Shown here one piece after another: positions 61,844 through 64,000 of a stretch of 64,000 nucleotides of DNA. Below the pieces are notes generated by a model. It did not search any database, had not been told where the DNA came from, and was given only the letters and a program-made list of their open reading frames with translations. The translations under genes and the position numbers were made by a program. The stretch comes from Chondrilla cf. caribensis (lineage: Eukaryota > Porifera > Demospongiae > Chondrillida > Chondrillidae), in the NCBI GenBank assembly GCA_964020155.1, contig OZ026558.1, forward strand, positions 2,409,663 to 2,473,662. Reading direction: 5' to 3'. How positions within the stretch are numbered: position 1 is the first letter of the stretch; every line of letters begins with the position of its first letter.

Positions 61844-63081
61844 ATGACCAACAGTAACTCGTCGAGCGCAGGAAGGAAGAACCACGATGTCACTCTTCGC
61901 CAGAACACGATGCAAAGCGAAGAAATGGCTCAATTGAGAACGGACAACGAAAATTTGCAACGGGAACTTGAGTCGATGAAAGAAAATATTAATCTGAACT
62001 CTCAAGTTACAGCTGTGCCTATATTACAAGGGACCAGCTACTCGAGAGTTCCACCAGATGTGTCTATTAGTTTCATATACCTTGTTACTTGGTGTGCTTA
62101 TAACCTGGGCTTACCTTATCACTTTTATTCCACCTATATAGATGACAGTCAGATTGCTACACAGCACGTTTATATCTGCAGATTTCTTCGATGGAAAGCT
62201 TAGGTACTTCTTTGAGCATGGACAAATGGCATATTTATTATATGCAAGCTTAATATCCATTACATTTTCCCTATTATTAGCTACAACCACCCTAAATATA
62301 CTGCTGTGCAGCGAAAACTGTTGCAGGAGCTTGTGGTTAAGTACAGCGATCACAGTGAAAGAATACTTAAACGTACGTTTGTGTGTATTCAACCATGCTC
62401 TCTCACATTTGAACTACTGTAACATGTATTCCATAAATTTCTTACTCGTGTCTCAGGGGCTATTTATATATATATATTATGAAAGTCGACGCTGAAAGGT
62501 AATGACAGTCGCTCTGATCGCCGGCAACAAGTGGAGAAGAACATTTTGAAGACGAAAAAAGACAAAATCAGGGAAATGTAAGTAGGTAGATTGTAATACA
62601 GTGACAGTTAGACTGTCATAATTATCTGACATGTATGTAAAATTTTACATTGCAGCTGTTTACTCGATGTTCAAAATATCTAAAACTATATGAACATATC
62701 AAATGGCAGGATATCTCATATATCAATTTATGAGTAAGGAAAGCGAGATGATGACCATATGATCCGTCACACATTACCTTGGAGATCAGATGGTGAGTAA
62801 AATACATTATGATATGTATTATTCAATAAATGTCAAATGTACTTCAATTGGTACAGAATTAAACACATGGGTCAAAAACAGATAAGAGATGTGAAAAGGC
62901 ACTAAAAGGTTTTTAGAAAATGCAAGTAGAAGGGTCACCCTATCCCCTCCTCCTGGACCTCAGTGGGCCTTGAAATTGGGTGGTACAGTCAGCACTGCAG
63001 GGAATACAAGTTCAAGTTCAAGTGCATGTCAAGAAACAAGTAATAGAAGCAACTTTGTGATTAGTAGCTCTGACTCTGAAT
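61844..63081 (+). CDS. Putative multi-exon gene with coiled-coil start and Ser-rich acidic end, inside the insertion
   Basis: Exon 1 starts MTNSNSSSAGRKNHDVTLRQ and contains a heptad-like stretch MAQLRTDNENLQRELESMKE. An exon at about 62283-62370 reads YNHPKYTAVQRKLLQELVVK and then YSDHSERILK. The exon at about 62497-62578 continues NDSRSDRRQQVEKNILKTKK. Another piece near 62745-62795 reads DDDHMIRHTLPWRSD. The last exon, after ttttag (about 62914), reads RRVTLSPPPGPQWALKLGG and ends SSSDSE with TAA at 63079-63081. Several junctions share phase, but not all donors could be fixed. It looks like a nuclear or DNA-associated basic protein; I do not recognise the family. It may be an accessory gene of the transposon or a captured gene. 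Confidence 0.45.
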
Positions 63082-63542
63082 AACTATACTTAGTCTAGTA
63101 TTATTAACATTTAGTTTACGTAATTAGGATTGATTTTTATAACTTAGAGGCTTACATTCATTTATTGTTGTTTGGAAAATACTTCAAACTCGATACGTGT
63201 TTTAACTGAAACAGTTCAACATCTATAATTCTCTATTGATACGAATAGAGAGAATTCATAAGCCTATAAATCCATACCTGGAGGATTTTCAGCCGCTACT
63301 GCATGGGGCAAAGAAATCTGGACGTTACCGTCTATCACAAATACGGGCACACATCGTCACGTCCTCAACGTTATAGACGATAATAATACGGTAATTCCCG
63401 TAGTAAAACTGTGCCATTACGGGACATAGACGGGCCCGTCTTCACACTAACGGGAAAACGTATTTTCCCGTTGTATACGCATATACGGGACCGTATATAA
63501 TATGGACGGTACACGTATTAGCGGCTTGTTTTTCCTGTGATA

Positions 63543-64000
63543 ATAGGTTGTTTATTGTAAACAATGTGACCGTGATTCATATGACCTTTCAGCTATCTAT
63601 GAACACAAGCACACATACCTGAACAGATACCATACACACATACATGTATGTACAATTGTACAAAATGGTACAAAACACACGTGATATGGTAGAGGCCCAT
63701 GCTATAGTTCCAGTAATGGTATGGATTGTGAGTGGATGAGCTTTCATGTGGCTAGTTTGTAACTGATGTAGACCTTCATGGTTGATACTTTTACCATCAT
63801 TTCTTACAATTAAATGGAAACTTATTAACTCACAACCCATACCAACACACACATGTACATATGCTTAAACACATACTGTACACAGAAATGGTACATACAT
63901 ATTATATTCATTTACTTGTAACACATATTCACATATATTATAGGGCTACATTATGTGGTTTCCATAATGGTTTAATTACATGGCAGCATTGAAGAGAAAT
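63543..64000. repeat. Duplicated 3' flank of the NLR block (copy 2)
   Basis: Matches 20785-21245 downstream of NLR-A, running off the window edge. Non-coding. Confidence 0.85.

Overview
The window looks like nuclear DNA of an intron-rich marine invertebrate, most plausibly a demosponge. The evidence is AT-rich DNA, short GT-AG introns, a tandem pair of NACHT-LRR-Death (NLR) innate immune receptor genes, a 2A-like motif, a fibrinogen-related domain, many (GT)n microsatellites and varied transposon debris. No bacterial-type operons are present. The species assignment is inference.

The backbone is a duplicated NLR block read on the + strand. NLR-A (about 10.3-20.4 kb) and NLR-B (about 48.6-57.7 kb) have near-identical NACHT exons and the same chain of LRR exons. 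For both I can join exons by GT-AG sites with continuous reading frame through to a C-terminal death-fold end. NLR-B ends with a CARD-like exon plus a Death exon. NLR-A lacks the CARD-like exon and carries a different Death exon. A decayed copy of the B-type terminal cassette sits alone at 1.05-2.54 kb, as the remnant of a third gene. The flank after NLR-A (20.79-21.24 kb) reappears at 63.55-64.0 kb, showing that the block itself is duplicated.

Region by region: 1-653 is the last exon of an unrecognised secreted-looking gene. The B-type NLR tail relic (1.05-2.54 kb) follows. At 4.3-7.1 kb are small exons of a coiled-coil-like gene interrupted by a Tigger/pogo-like element. NLR-A spans 10.3-20.4 kb. 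At 23.5-25.5 kb is a large inverted repeat carrying two copies of a single-pass membrane protein, with a 2A-like ORF in the loop. At 28.7-29.1 kb is a fibrinogen C-terminal fragment, and at 31.1-31.6 kb a hAT-related zinc-finger fragment. At 33.07-36.38 kb is a non-LTR retrotransposon whose 5' part is inverted and which sits inside a (TG)n microsatellite. At 36.7-43.2 kb are exons of one or more unrecognised genes, small DNA-transposon derivatives and a tRNA-Phe-like pseudogene. At 43.7 kb is a first exon with a myristoylation-type start. At 45.73-45.78 kb (minus strand) is a complete type I hammerhead ribozyme beside a 0.8 kb AC-rich array. NLR-B spans 48.6-57.7 kb. From 58.4 to 63.5 kb is an insertion absent from the NLR-A block, with inverted CACAGGA termini, two small gene-like units and a 79-bp satellite.

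Functionally the NLR genes probably encode cytosolic NTP-dependent pattern sensors that signal through death-fold domains. The transposable elements and minisatellites in their introns and flanks look like the substrate for the cassette shuffling seen between the copies. All exon models are read by eye without transcripts.
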